Source: Klebsormidium nitens (lineage: Eukaryota > Streptophyta > Klebsormidiophyceae > Klebsormidiales > Klebsormidiaceae). Taken from it: DNA of 47,322 nucleotides. Positions 21,966-33,500 of this stretch are shown one piece after another. Location: positions 1-47,322 of the forward strand of contig DF237598.1 in assembly GCA_000708835.1 (NCBI GenBank), given 5' to 3'. Each line of letters begins with the position of its first letter. Position 1 is the stretch's first letter. The notes beneath the pieces are model-generated. The model worked only from the letters and a program-made list of their open reading frames with translations. It searched no databases and was not told where the DNA came from. The translations under genes and the position numbers were made by a program.

Positions 21966-24528
21966 ATGGTGATCTTTGCAAGATCAGCAGGAGTGGTGCT
22001 TCGAAGAACTCAAGATCTGCCTTCGGTGCTGCAGTTGATCAGCGCAGCAACTTCTATTCCCTCCAAGCTTGCATGTTGTCTCGATTCTTCCAAGAAGAGC
22101 ACGCAGCCATGTGAGAGGGACGTGTATCTGGAGGAGGGTGCAGGTTTTTCCAACACAGGCATATACGACAACCTAGTCTTTTCCGGCAGCCAGTTGCCAC
22201 CCAGTAGCGGTGTTCCTTTATGGGCGCAGCGATCTGGTTGGTACTCGTCAAGTAAGCTGCTGTTGAGTATTAACAGGAGCTTCTTCTCATCCAGCTCTGC
22301 AGCCTCTGCGGAGGGAGCAGACCGGGTGCGGAGCGACACGCCGCAACAACCCCAGCCAGTGTCTTGGCGAGATTTTGAGGACATTGGCATCTGGACTGTT
22401 GACGAAGATGCCTCCCCAGCCAAGCACCGAGCCGATGGGCCCTCTGCCCTGCATCACTCATCGCACCCGCCTGACCGACCAGCTGATAGCCGAGGAGCCA
22501 CGGCGCCTGGGGGGCGCAGAGCTGAGACAGTCGCAGACGGGGGGATCAGGTCGTCCAGCGGCGGCTTTCTCCACGTTTCCGAATATGGGGATGAAGAGGA
22601 GGCAACCACCTCAAGTTCTCACTCTGACAACGCTACGAGCATTTGGAGTCGGAACGCGGAGTCGGCCACCACTTCGTGGAGGGACTTTGAGGACATGGGC
22701 GAATGGGTGGTGGACAAAGCGGAGGACGACACGGACGCTGCCATCCACACACAGCAGGGCAGGGCAAAGGGGACCCCCAACGCAGCAGCGGGGCTCGCTC
22801 GGCCCCCCAAGCTTACGCCGAAGGAGCGGAAAAAGAGGAAGAAGCAGATCAAGGCAGGGGAGTTTGTGCTGCCCAGGTTCAAGGGGCCCTATTTCACGGA
22901 GGAAGAGAAGAAGCTGTCGTACTTCGACCTGTGCCAGCTGCCCAGCCTGCGCGGCGTGGCGGAGGTGCCCGACTTCCTGCGGCTGTCCGACGAGGACCTG
23001 CTGGCGCAGTGCGACGTGCAGACGGGGCGCGGCACCGGGGGGCACAAGGGCCACGGGCGGCCCAGCAGTGTGCTGCTGAAGCACCGGCCCACGGGGCTGG
23101 CCACCGGCTGCGACAAGACACGGTCCGTGTACGGCAACAAGATGAAGGCACTCGATAAACTGCAGGAAATGATTGCACTCAAAGGTAGGGAGGCTGGGAA
23201 CCCCTGCCCCCTGAGGCCTGCCTCTTCACTCTTCATTGGTTGATGTGTGCGCCAAGGTCGAAGGACCCCGACATGTGAAGTGCCATCAGGGTGGTGAGCT
23301 GCCTAGTACCAGACTGTCCTGTCCAGACATGAAAGTATCCAGGAAAATGGTTTCTTTGTAAGTGCGTGGCTCTTGGCCAACTGGTCGTAGTGGTTGACCC
23401 CTCCTTGTTGTCTGTCGCCTCCAGTCCGCCGGCGGATCCCCGAGGGGCCGTACGTGCCCCCACGGCGGGTGCGGTACATGATGCCTGCCGAGGACCTGCA
23501 CCCGGACTGGGCGCTCAGCAAGCACGTCAGAATTGGATTCAAGACGTCACCATTTGTCAAAGTAAGACTACGTCACTCGAATGCTACCGTTTGAAGGCCC
23601 TCTGCCACTATGCCAGGTGTCGTCCATTTGAATTTTTGGGCTTTAGCCCTTTCTTCCCCAAGTCCTGAGCTGACTTCTACATCGCGGCTGAGTGTCTGGT
23701 TTTGAAGGCTCCCATCGTGAACCATGCAGGACGATTTTGATCCAGCTTGAGACGAGAGTAGTGTTTGTGCAAGGCTCAGTAATCTCACTTCCTTTGAAGC
23801 ACTACTACAAGCGGAAGGCTGCAAATTTTCAAAAAAAAGCCTAGGCTCTAGTGTCTCAATCTGTTCTATACGACAGAACTGGTCGATTCGATGAACCGTT
23901 GCTGATGTCACTCACTTGAGGATCGTCCTTCGTGGTCCACGGGGAACGCCTCTTTGTCGTTCACGGCTCTGGCCTGGCGCCGCACTCCGTGAGCCCCAGT
24001 CTTGTCCAGAGGTCCGCCCCCCGGCCCCCTGGCCTGGCTGTCCCCTCTGACCGGCCCCTGATGCGCGTGCTGGTGCTGCTGTGGTGGCAGGGGTGCCAGG
24101 TGCTGCTCGACCTGCTCGTGTCCTGCGACGGCGACTTTGGCGTGGCGGCGGAAAAGATGCGCATGACCGAGCAGCGCTTCCGCCGTCTGCTGAACCAGAA
24201 CATCCACGTCAAGCACTACGTCAAGCTGTACAAGGACTTCAAGGTCAGCCCCCAGCGCCCGCCAAGAGACCAGACTGCTATGCCAGCTTTTTCATATTTG
24301 GAGTCGTTTTGTATGTCATCTTGAATCGTTTTGACGAGGGCGTTTTGCTTTGTCGTCTAGTGCGGTTGAAACTGCCTCTTACGATCGCGTCCTGACCTCT
24401 CTTCTTCCACTCTCTCCCAGAGGCAACGGTTTGTGCTGGACTACGAGGCGGGTCTCATAAAACCAGAGCAGTTGCAAGGGCCGGCTGATGGCACTGAAGC
24501 GAAGCACAAGGACGGCGGCCAAGCATGA
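21966..24528 (+). CDS. Release-factor-like protein (RF-1 domain) with GGH in place of GGQ (4 exons, 535 aa)
   Basis: Exons: 21966-23184, 23425-23561, 24100-24243 and 24421-24528; phases close to 1608 nt. The RF-1 domain (residues about 340-410) has TGRGTGGHKG with G358-G359-H360 where peptidyl-tRNA hydrolases have GGQ, followed by the family's VLLKHRPTG strand and KTRSVYGNKMKAL helix. Exon 3 (residues 453-500, from VLLDLL to LYKDF) matches the small C-terminal helical module seen in bacterial release-factor-like proteins. The first 120 residues are Ser/Ala/Arg-containing with few acids, consistent with an organelle transit peptide. Two internal copies of SWRDFED (residues 133 and 237) flank a Ser-rich region. 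The domain sits in known peptidyl-tRNA hydrolase families; with His for Gln, a role in organelle ribosome binding rather than catalysis is inferred. A basic stretch (KERKKRKKQIK) precedes the domain. Confidence 0.8.
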
Positions 24529-27516
24529 CAACGGGAAAGCTCGGAGGACACGTGTCGACAGCGATAACGGTGACCCTGAGGACCAGGCGGCGGGCCTGGA
24601 TGTGTCGAGCATTTTGCGCGGACACGAAACCATCCGACAGCAACCACGCTGCCTGTCATGCGCTGTCAAGCAATGCATGCAACAAAAATGAGTTAAAAGC
24701 TTTGAGCCTTCACGGGTGAATTCTTCTTGAGCAGACTAACAACATTGATCTAATATGACGAAGTTATGTCGCTGTCAAATTTAGGTCAGCCCGTCTTTAT
24801 GGTCGTTTCCTGGTCGTCAACGCCCTTGGCCATGTTAGAAGCATGGGGCAATCAGGATTCGGGTGCGACTGGTAGAGCGTATCTTTTGATTGCAAGGTGA
24901 CTCTTTAGCTCGCTGAATATTTCGGTGAATCCTGTACAATACAAAGGTCTATCGATCATCGTGGTTCCCGTCAAAAAATCAACGAAAACTGCCTCCTAAG
25001 AATTAGAATAAACGCAGTTGATGTGAATGCATGATATAGTATTATGCTCTTTCAGGCATACACCGCAAGCTCGGGAGAGCTGCCAATAGCACTGTTGTTC
25101 CTAATGGAATACGCCTTAGAGGGTCGGAGAGCATTACCTGCAATTCAATCGGGGCAATTCGACTTGCAATCAAGTGTTCACCTCTATGCAATCCCGGCCG
25201 CCGCTGCAAAGTATATGATTAAACCACAACTCATGCTGCACTGCATGCCTGGAACAACCGGCCGTACGGGAGGCACTAGGTATATACGAACCTGAGTCTA
25301 ATGTATGTATACTTCTTTTATAAGGCCGTAGCATTGAAGCCATGGACCTGGTAACCAGTACACATTTTGTTACGAGTAATTGGACGTTAGAATCAAGAAG
25401 CTACTCTACTAATGCTAAATTGCCGTATATTACCAGGATCCTAACCGGTTTTGAGCTATGGATCTACATGCATCTATCAACACAAAGCAAGCCTTCAAAA
25501 GTGATGAATGTGCACTCTTATGGGAATGAAAGTGTCTCATTTTAGCCCTAAAAAACTGTTCCTTTCAGATATTTTGGGCTTCGTCTTGGCTTGCTTGCTA
25601 GAGTTGTAGGCTCGTTCGGTCGGAGTGGTATGTACGATGAAGCTGCATGTAGAGCTTCTTGGCGGTCCAATTTTGAGGACTCGCAACAAAATCTGTTGTG
25701 TACTTGTGAAAGCCGGGGAGGAGTTGGCCCTGAGTAAGTCGGTGAGGGCTACCTCTTCCGAAGAATTTTGACGAACAAACTCATGTATTCAGAGGCCGCC
25801 ACCTGCCGGGCGAGACGTTTGGCTGGAACATTCCCTAAGTACCAGCTGTCCATGCAGAAGATAGACCGAGCAAGGCCAAGCTGTTGCTTAGCAGAGGGGA
25901 AAGTGTCGGGCCATTAAAAACCCTCTTCCAGTACGCCCTGTTTTATTGCGTCCGGTTTTTGGGAAGAGGGAAAAGGTACCCCGGGGGTGCCCTCCCGTGC
26001 TTGTAAGGCTTCACTGGCAAATTGGCATCAAGCAGGTCGCATGGACAGGAACCGATATAAAGAATCCACATGGTTGTGAAAGATATGTAGATCGGTATAT
26101 GATCCGTCGATCGATGTTTTGTTGTGAGAGCAGGCTAGAGTCTGCGATAATCATGGGAAACGACCTTGTCGAATGAATGCAATTGCTGCAGGCTGAGTCA
26201 TTACAAAATTGTATCGAGCGATCAAAGGATGCCAATCGATCAGAGCCTTCGATATAGTGAAAAAGGTGGTATCCATGGGAAGAGTTGGGTCAATGAATCC
26301 ACCGTCGTCTGAGTGCGTGAATCGCAGTGCGATCCCAATTACTCAGACCTGACTACCAACTTGCAAAGTTTGAAATTCCGGTTCAGAACTTCTTGCCCCA
26401 GGTCCAGTCGGACGCCTCGAGTCTAGCGTCTCTAAGTGGGTGCCTGAATTGCTGGAAGCGGCGCATCATGGCCGTCTTGGCCGCAGCGTTAATTGTAACA
26501 AGGCGCCAGGTCCTGCACTTCGAGCCTGGGTTGATTGCAATGCATTCCAGAAGGAATGCGCCACCGACAGTGGTCATCTTGGCTTCCACGCCCGCAGTGT
26601 CGAGAGCGTCGAGGACGTCCTGCTGCTGAGGAAAGTAGACGTGGGGCTTCGCCGCTTCCATGCAGATCAGGCGTGCGGTGTCGGTGACCTTGTAGCGGCC
26701 GAGCTTGGCTGCGAGAGAAGGACGGAGGTACACATTAATGATGTTGCAACAGCAGTCATGCAAGCACGCGTACTGCAACATCTCATGACCGCCCGCTCAA
26801 AGTAAAGAGCTGGAGCTGCAATTCTTGTTTGAACATGCATGCTAATCATGTAGCTCGATCTAGCTGGTGAAAGCATGCTGTAGCTGCAGCATGAATATAT
26901 GAGCATCCACGGCCGACCCCATTGTCCGTTGGAGTGCGAATCTTACCACGGATTCGATCAGACCCTATACAACATGATACTGCAGCCAGGCGCCTACAAG
27001 GCAAAAGGGCGAAGCTTGCAAGCTCAGGAGTCTGTCGTAAAGACCGCAACTTGTCGAGCTCGTGCGTTGATTAGGGCCAGGTAACCCTGCATTATTTTCA
27101 AGAATGTTGACCGGCTGCAATTGATGCACGCACAACCAGCGAACCCGGGACGTCCATCACGGAAAATCGAACAAAGATGAACGTACGTTCAGGCTCATGC
27201 GCACATGTCTGGGCACTCATGCTAATTGCAACATGGAAAAGGGAACGTTTGCATGACTCCACATCATAGGGACTGGACGGACTGCGCGAAAAATCGTGCA
27301 GCAACGAAGCATATTGCGGGGTAGGCCCATCTCGAAGCACACGCAGCACTTTGAACATCAAGAACATCGATTCTTCACCGGTTGATTCTGCCGAATTCCC
27401 CTCAACTCGCTCTACAAGGTAATTGACTGCATCGACATTTGTTATTGTTTGGCTGGATGTCAACCTGATCTCGTTAGCTTTTTGACTCTGCAATGAATCC
27501 TCGCCTAGCAAACGTC
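24529..27516. other. Gene-poor 3 kb between the convergent RF-like and DNA2 genes
   Basis: The two flanking genes end toward this stretch, so it carries their 3' UTRs. It is mostly AT-rich, with one GC-richer exon-like patch (26383-26708, minus). A 9-bp inverted repeat, CCCTCTTCC at 25921 and GGAAGAGGG at 25962, could form a hairpin. Nothing else is supportable. Confidence 0.4.
26383..26708 (-). CDS. Isolated exon-like ORF, unknown protein
   Basis: A minus-strand frame starts just after a strong acceptor (CCTTCTCTCGCAG) and runs 108 codons to a stop at 26383. Its base composition is like the window's real exons. The sequence (KLGRYKVTDTARLICMEAAK, then HVYFPQQQDVLDALDTAG) reads as a folded protein but I recognise no family. 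The same frame is open upstream to an ATG at 26781, giving 132 aa if unspliced. No second exon was found. It may be the last exon of a small gene, or a stray gene fragment. Confidence 0.35.
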
Positions 27517-30500
27517 TTAGGCCAGCTTCCTATTTGCTACAACGTTGTCCGAGATCGGCTTCAGCGGCCTTCGGCCCCCTGCCATGTCCTTGCTCTTCGT
27601 GCCTTTCTGGAATACTTTCCAGATCTTTCCTTTAGGGGAGTACCGTGCCGGCCGTGCTGGCGTGCTCTCTCCCACTCCCTCGCTGCTCTCGTGTCCGTTC
27701 TGTGCGGCATCCGGCTCCGGTGTGCCGTCGACCTCGCGCTGGCTCAGGCTCTGCTGGACGTGCGCCGCAAGGCGCAGCGCGGCCGCGTCGTCGCGCGGGA
27801 CGTGGAGGGGTTGGTGTTGCAGCACGCGCGGGGGCAGGCAGACGAGCCAGCGCTGGTCCAGCACCAGCCGCAGCAGGCCGGCCAGCAGCGGCACGCCGCC
27901 CAGCGTGCTGCCCGACCCCACCAGCACCAGCTTCTTCTGCAGCCAAGCACGCACCGCGCGCCGCAGTCAGGGCCACAGCAGGGGCGGCGCAAAAACCTGG
28001 CAGTCCCTCAAAGCAACCCCACGATCCTTCCTGCCGTGGTTTGAAACAGGGATTCCTCAAGCTTCCGTCTAACTTGACAAGGACTTTCCAAGCAATCTCG
28101 CGTTGACCGTGGAGGGTGCGGCCCGGCTCACCTTGGCGCGGGTGAGGGCGACGTTGATGCGGCGCGCGTCCTGCAGCAGCTGGCCCGCGGCCTTCTCCCG
28201 GTTGGAGCGCACGAACGACACCAGGATGCACTCCTTGTCGCGGCCCTGCACCGCCACCGCCACGCTGTCACGGCCACACCACCGCCAGCGGCGCACCCAG
28301 TCTTACGTCGAAACAAGGCAGGCCACGAGACGGGAAGCGAGCATGCGAATATAGCAGCACCGAGGGCCCCGCACCACCGGGATTAAACTTTCAGAGCGGC
28401 GGCCGGCGGCGGCGGCGTGTGCCAGCGCGGCTCACCTGGTACTTGTCGACGGTGTGCACCTCGAGGCCGGCCGCGCGGAGGTCGGGCGTGAGGCGCGCGA
28501 TGAGCTTCACCTGCGCCTGGTACGGCGAGATGACGCCGATGTCCGCCGGGGACACGCCGCCCGCCTCCAGCGCACTCACCACCTGCCAGCGGACAACGAC
28601 TACGATGATCATACCTCCAAAAAAGGTTGTCGCCAACTCGTCTGGCGGCCTCTTCACATCCGCTCGGCTGGTCAATGCTGCTCCTCCAATCGGACTGCAG
28701 CACAGAGTACAGCAGCACATGGATGGATCACAGGCTTTTCGAAGTTCGCCGTCACGCGGCACGTGTGCGGGGCAAGAGTGCAGGGGCCGTGTGTGTGCGC
28801 GCTTGCCTTGGTGACGAGGCAGGCCTCCGCCATGTTGTGCACGGCGCCCTGCTGGCGCGCCTCCTGGCCGCCGCCGCCGAGCGAGTCCGTGTCCAAAAAC
28901 ACGACGCGGCGCAGCGGGTCCACCGCGGCGCGCAGCCACGCGCTGTCCTGGCTGCCCGCGAAGTCGGGGGTGACGGCCAGGCGCGCGGAGGCCAGGGCGG
29001 GGGACGCGCAGCGCAGCCGGTGGTCGTACACCAGCGTGTTGCTCAGCAGCATGATGTCCGCGCACATGCGGTACTGCACGCACACCAGCCCGGGCAGGGC
29101 CGCGTCAGCAGACCGGCCGCAGGCTCCGGGCGCCAGAGGAGCAGCCGAGGAAGCCACTTTCCGATGGATGTCGTCAACAATGACTCTATGGGCCATCATG
29201 ACTTCTAGCTCGCCGGATCGTTCAACTGAGATATCATTCTGACTGATCCGTACCGTTTCTAGCTGTCAGGCCAGCCACATCAATCCGCCGGGCCTTGTCG
29301 TTGTACATCGTGATAACACAGGCCTTGAACAACCAACCATTGCCGGCATTGCCCTTACTTGCTGGCCCTTCCAGCCACACGGCCGGGGCCGCGGGTGCGC
29401 CGTGTGCGTGCCTCACCTGCGTCTGCAGCGCGGCCACGGCCTCCGGGTGCGCGTCGGAGAGCAGCTTGAAGAGGCTCACGTCCAGGCCGCCCTCGCGCGC
29501 AGCAGCGCTCTGTAAAAGCAGAGGAACGTGGGCCGACTCTCAATAGCTGCCGAGGTGCACCGCCAGACCATGTGAGCATGGAGCCGCTGACGGCACGGCT
29601 GGAAGTGAGGCCGCCAACGAAAAGCAATGTCGCAAGGTGATGTGGGGGGCGGGGGGCTGACCTTGACGAGGGGCGGCAGCTGGTGATGGTCGCCCACCAG
29701 GACGAAGGCGCGCGCGCACAGCAGGGGCCCCAGCACTGCCTGCACACGCACACAACAGCACACAGCGATCACCACACCGCGGCAGGGAACGGGGCGGGCC
29801 ACCCGGGGTGCAAGCAGGCAGAGACGCACGCCACATGCGATAGCCAGGGGGAAAGATGGGGAGTGTTTTGCCTGGCGGGGCGGGCTGACCGGGAGCGTGA
29901 TCTGGGATGCCTCGTCCACGATGCAGACGTCGAAGGTGCGCTTGCGGAACAGAGGGTGCGTCACGCCCAGGCACGTCACGCCCACCACGCGCGCCGCCGC
30001 CACGCGCGCCTCCAGGGCCGCCACGGACGCGGGAGCCGTGCCTGGAGGCAGGGGAGCGAAATGAGAGCCGGGAGGAGCAGGGGACGAGGGGGGCACACAG
30101 GACGTGCAAGGAGGCCGCTCGACAGCACACCTCTTACTCCCGGGGTTCTGCCGCGGGGTGCGCTTACCCGGGTTGTCGAGAGCCGCGTGCTGCACCGCAG
30201 GGTGGATGGAGGCCAGCCGGCCCACGCGCACGAACTCCACGCCCTGCATCACGCGAACGCAGAGTTTTGGCACACACAGCAACCGGGGACCCGAGCATCG
30301 ACAGTGCAGGAGCAGGAGGCGACCAGGGCGGCGGTCCTGGTATGTACGAGAGCGGGAGAGCCGTAGTCAGACTCGGCATAGATACAAGAAGTGTCGGAGA
30401 AGGCCCCGCTGACGATTCAGCATGTTTGTAGCTTTACGGAGGAAAACACGAAGGGAAAACAAGGCAGCAGGGTGCTGTGTGGGCGCGGGGCGGGCGTGCG

Positions 30501-33500
30501 GCGTCACCTGCTGGTGCAGCTTGGTGAGGATGTTGTCCACGGCGGAGTTGGTGTGCGAGGTCACCAGCACGGACGCTCCGCGCGCCAGCAGCGCGCGCAC
30601 AGCGTGGCAGATGGTGGTCGTCTTGCCCGTGCCGGGCATGCCCAGCACCATGCAGTAGTCGCGCGCGCACAGCACCTGCGCGCACCGAACACCGCGCCGC
30701 CGTCAGCCGTAGCCACGACAGCAGGCGCGGGCGAGCACACTGCCCAGCACGATGCAGGCGGACTTGCCTCACACGCGTGCATGGCAGGCCTGTGCGCTCG
30801 GAACGGCTGCGCACCAGGATGTCGCCCTGCCTCGAAACAAAAGGGCCTGAAAGGGGCGCCAGTGAAGCTGTACTCGGCGGCCTCGACCCGTGTAGAACCA
30901 ATTGGCATAAGGCATCCGCTGAAAGTTCGAGTTGCCTCGCTTTCTTGAAAAGGCAGTCATCAGACAGACGAAAGCGCAGGCGGAGTTCCACCGAATGCTC
31001 CAGACAATGCAGAATGCGTCAAGCGAAGACGCAAACAGGGGATACTGTAGCTGAGGTGAAAGCTTTTTGAAAAAGGAACAAAAGGAGCGGTAAGTGCAAC
31101 GATTTGAACGGCCTTTTCTGCGGGTGGAAGAGAAACAAAGATGCGCGTATCGGGATGAGGTGAGGGTCGCGGCGCGCCTGCGTGAGCGCTGCGCGCTGGT
31201 CGTCGTTGATGTGGTGCAGCTGGCGGCAGTAGGCGAGCGCGGGGTCCTGGCTGCCCAGCAGCGAGCCGTCGAACACGGGGGCCTGCACAGCAGCAGCAGC
31301 CACGACGCTGGTCACGACGCAGGCACGGCGGCGAGGCAGGGCGGGTCGATCCGGGGACACACGCAATGCTCATCGTCAAGCACCCCCTGGCGCCGACGCG
31401 GGTGGGCAGCCGAGAGGAGGGCGGAGGGGGGTGGCGGCGCACCTGCTTGTCCACGATGAGAGCTCTCCGGCGGTCGTCCCCGCTGGCGGCCAGCAGCGCC
31501 ACCAGGTTGCTCCTGCACACAGAGGGGCCGAGTAAGTCACACGGGGGACAGTCCGGCCTGACCCTGCCTTGCCTCTCGGAACGGCACAACCAACTTTCAG
31601 AGCAGCGGCGGCGCAGGCCGATGATCTGCGTGAGACGGGTATGAGCAGGGCGTCGGTGATTCACCTTGCCAGGTTGGAGTGGTACGCCGTCTCGTTCCGG
31701 TCCAGGCGCCAGGTGGTGCTCGCCAGTCGCTCGGCGCCCGATAGGCCGCCCCGCGCAGGCAGCCGCAGCGCCGCCGGCACTGACACCTGAGACACCCACA
31801 AGGAGAAGGCGCTCAGCACTGCCGTGCAAGGCCGGAGGACGGCACTCGGACCGGGTCGGACACGTCTCCAGAATGGCCTCGTATCGCAGTCCGCTGTGCC
31901 CGCGCTCTCTGCCTTCCTCGCCTTGCTGAGCCGGGTCCAGGAGAATGCGTAGTCAACTGACAGGGAGCAGGAAGGCTACTTGCTCCTTGAGATGACGAGG
32001 CTTCCGGCGCAGGTCCACACAGGAACCGTGAAGCATCGTCTTAAGAACTGTCGCTGACGGGGAAGCGAGTCCAGCCCCGGCATCGAGTCCAGCCCCGCGG
32101 CCTCACCTTGATTCCGTCGGGGTCCTTGCTGACAATGACCCCGGTGGCGATCGCCACGGCCGCATGGTCGCCCTCCGTACTCAACAACTGCAGCGCAAAG
32201 GACAGCCCCACCATCATCAGCCATGCATCGCCAGTTGCAGATTCTGGTCGCCACCATACCTTCTCCGCTGCTGTGCAGAAGGTCGAAACATTGAGTGGTG
32301 CGCGGTGTCCTCACCACGTAGTCGCCCTCGTGCAGCGGCCCGTCCTGCGCCGCATAGCCGCACGGCCGGAAGTGGTACACCAGCGTGTGCGCTCGCCCGC
32401 CCGCCGTGGCCGTGCCGCCCGCCAGCCGCTCCGGCTCGCCCGCCAGCCGCAGCGCCGCCAGGCACTGGCCCGCCGCCTGCTGCTGCTGCCCACTCGCGCC
32501 CCACACCCCGCGCAGGTCGCCCTGCCAGCCCGCACAAACACGGCAGCAGTCAGCCACGAGCGCGGCGCCGCGAGCCAGGCCGGGGAGGCGGCCAAGAAGG
32601 CGTGCAGGGGAACAAGCAGGTTCGTCATTGAGGGAAGACAGTGTGCCAAGACAGGCGGTCGCAGCTAAAGAGCGGGGCGGAGCGTCCTCCTGCGGGGGGC
32701 ACCTGCGTCTCCTCCTCCTCCTTGCTGAGCAGGTACTCCCAGTGGCGGAAGAAGGCGGCGTGGCCCGCGCTCAAGTGGCTGCCCTTGCCGGCGACCGCCT
32801 CGTTCTCGGAGCAGTCCCACGAGCCGCCCTGCAGCAGCCGGAACAAGTGTGTCAGCAACGTGGCAAGCGGGCTGACGCCACAAGGCACATCCGCGGTAAG
32901 AGGGACATAGGCTTTCCTTGTTTGTGATCACCAAATCTGAAGAACTTTTCTTCAGACGCGGCTGTCTCTGCTCGTGTTGGCTTCACCAAGTTCTTGGCTG
33001 CCCGGGCCAGCGCCGGGCCGCAGTGTGCTCACCTGCGCGGGGTTTGCCTCGTGGGTGGCTGCCTGGTACACGGCGCACGCCTCCAGCTGGGAGCACTTCT
33101 GGCACTGCCGGTCCTCCTGCAGCCACGCATAAATCATGCTGACGGCGCACGAGAAGACTATGGCCGCCAGGAGACAGAAGCGTTTACAGAGGCTGCGGGC
33201 AAACTTCCAGCTTGAAACTATGTTATGGTACCACCAGGCCAGGCTGGCCCCCGGGTCGTGTGCGGGGCGGCGCTTTGTGGGGCTCACCTGCAGGACGGCG
33301 GGCAGCGCGGGGCCGGCGGGGTGGCTGCGCGCGGCGGCTGCGAGGGCGTGCGCCAGCTGGTTGCGGCGCTGGAGCAGGCTCACCAGCTCGCTGCGCTGCA
33401 CCGGGATGCCCTGCATCGGCCACGGCGCACCGCCGTCAGCGCAGCAGGCAGAGAGGGGAAGGCCGAAGTAGCAGGCAGAGACGGAGGGGTAGGCGGCGGC

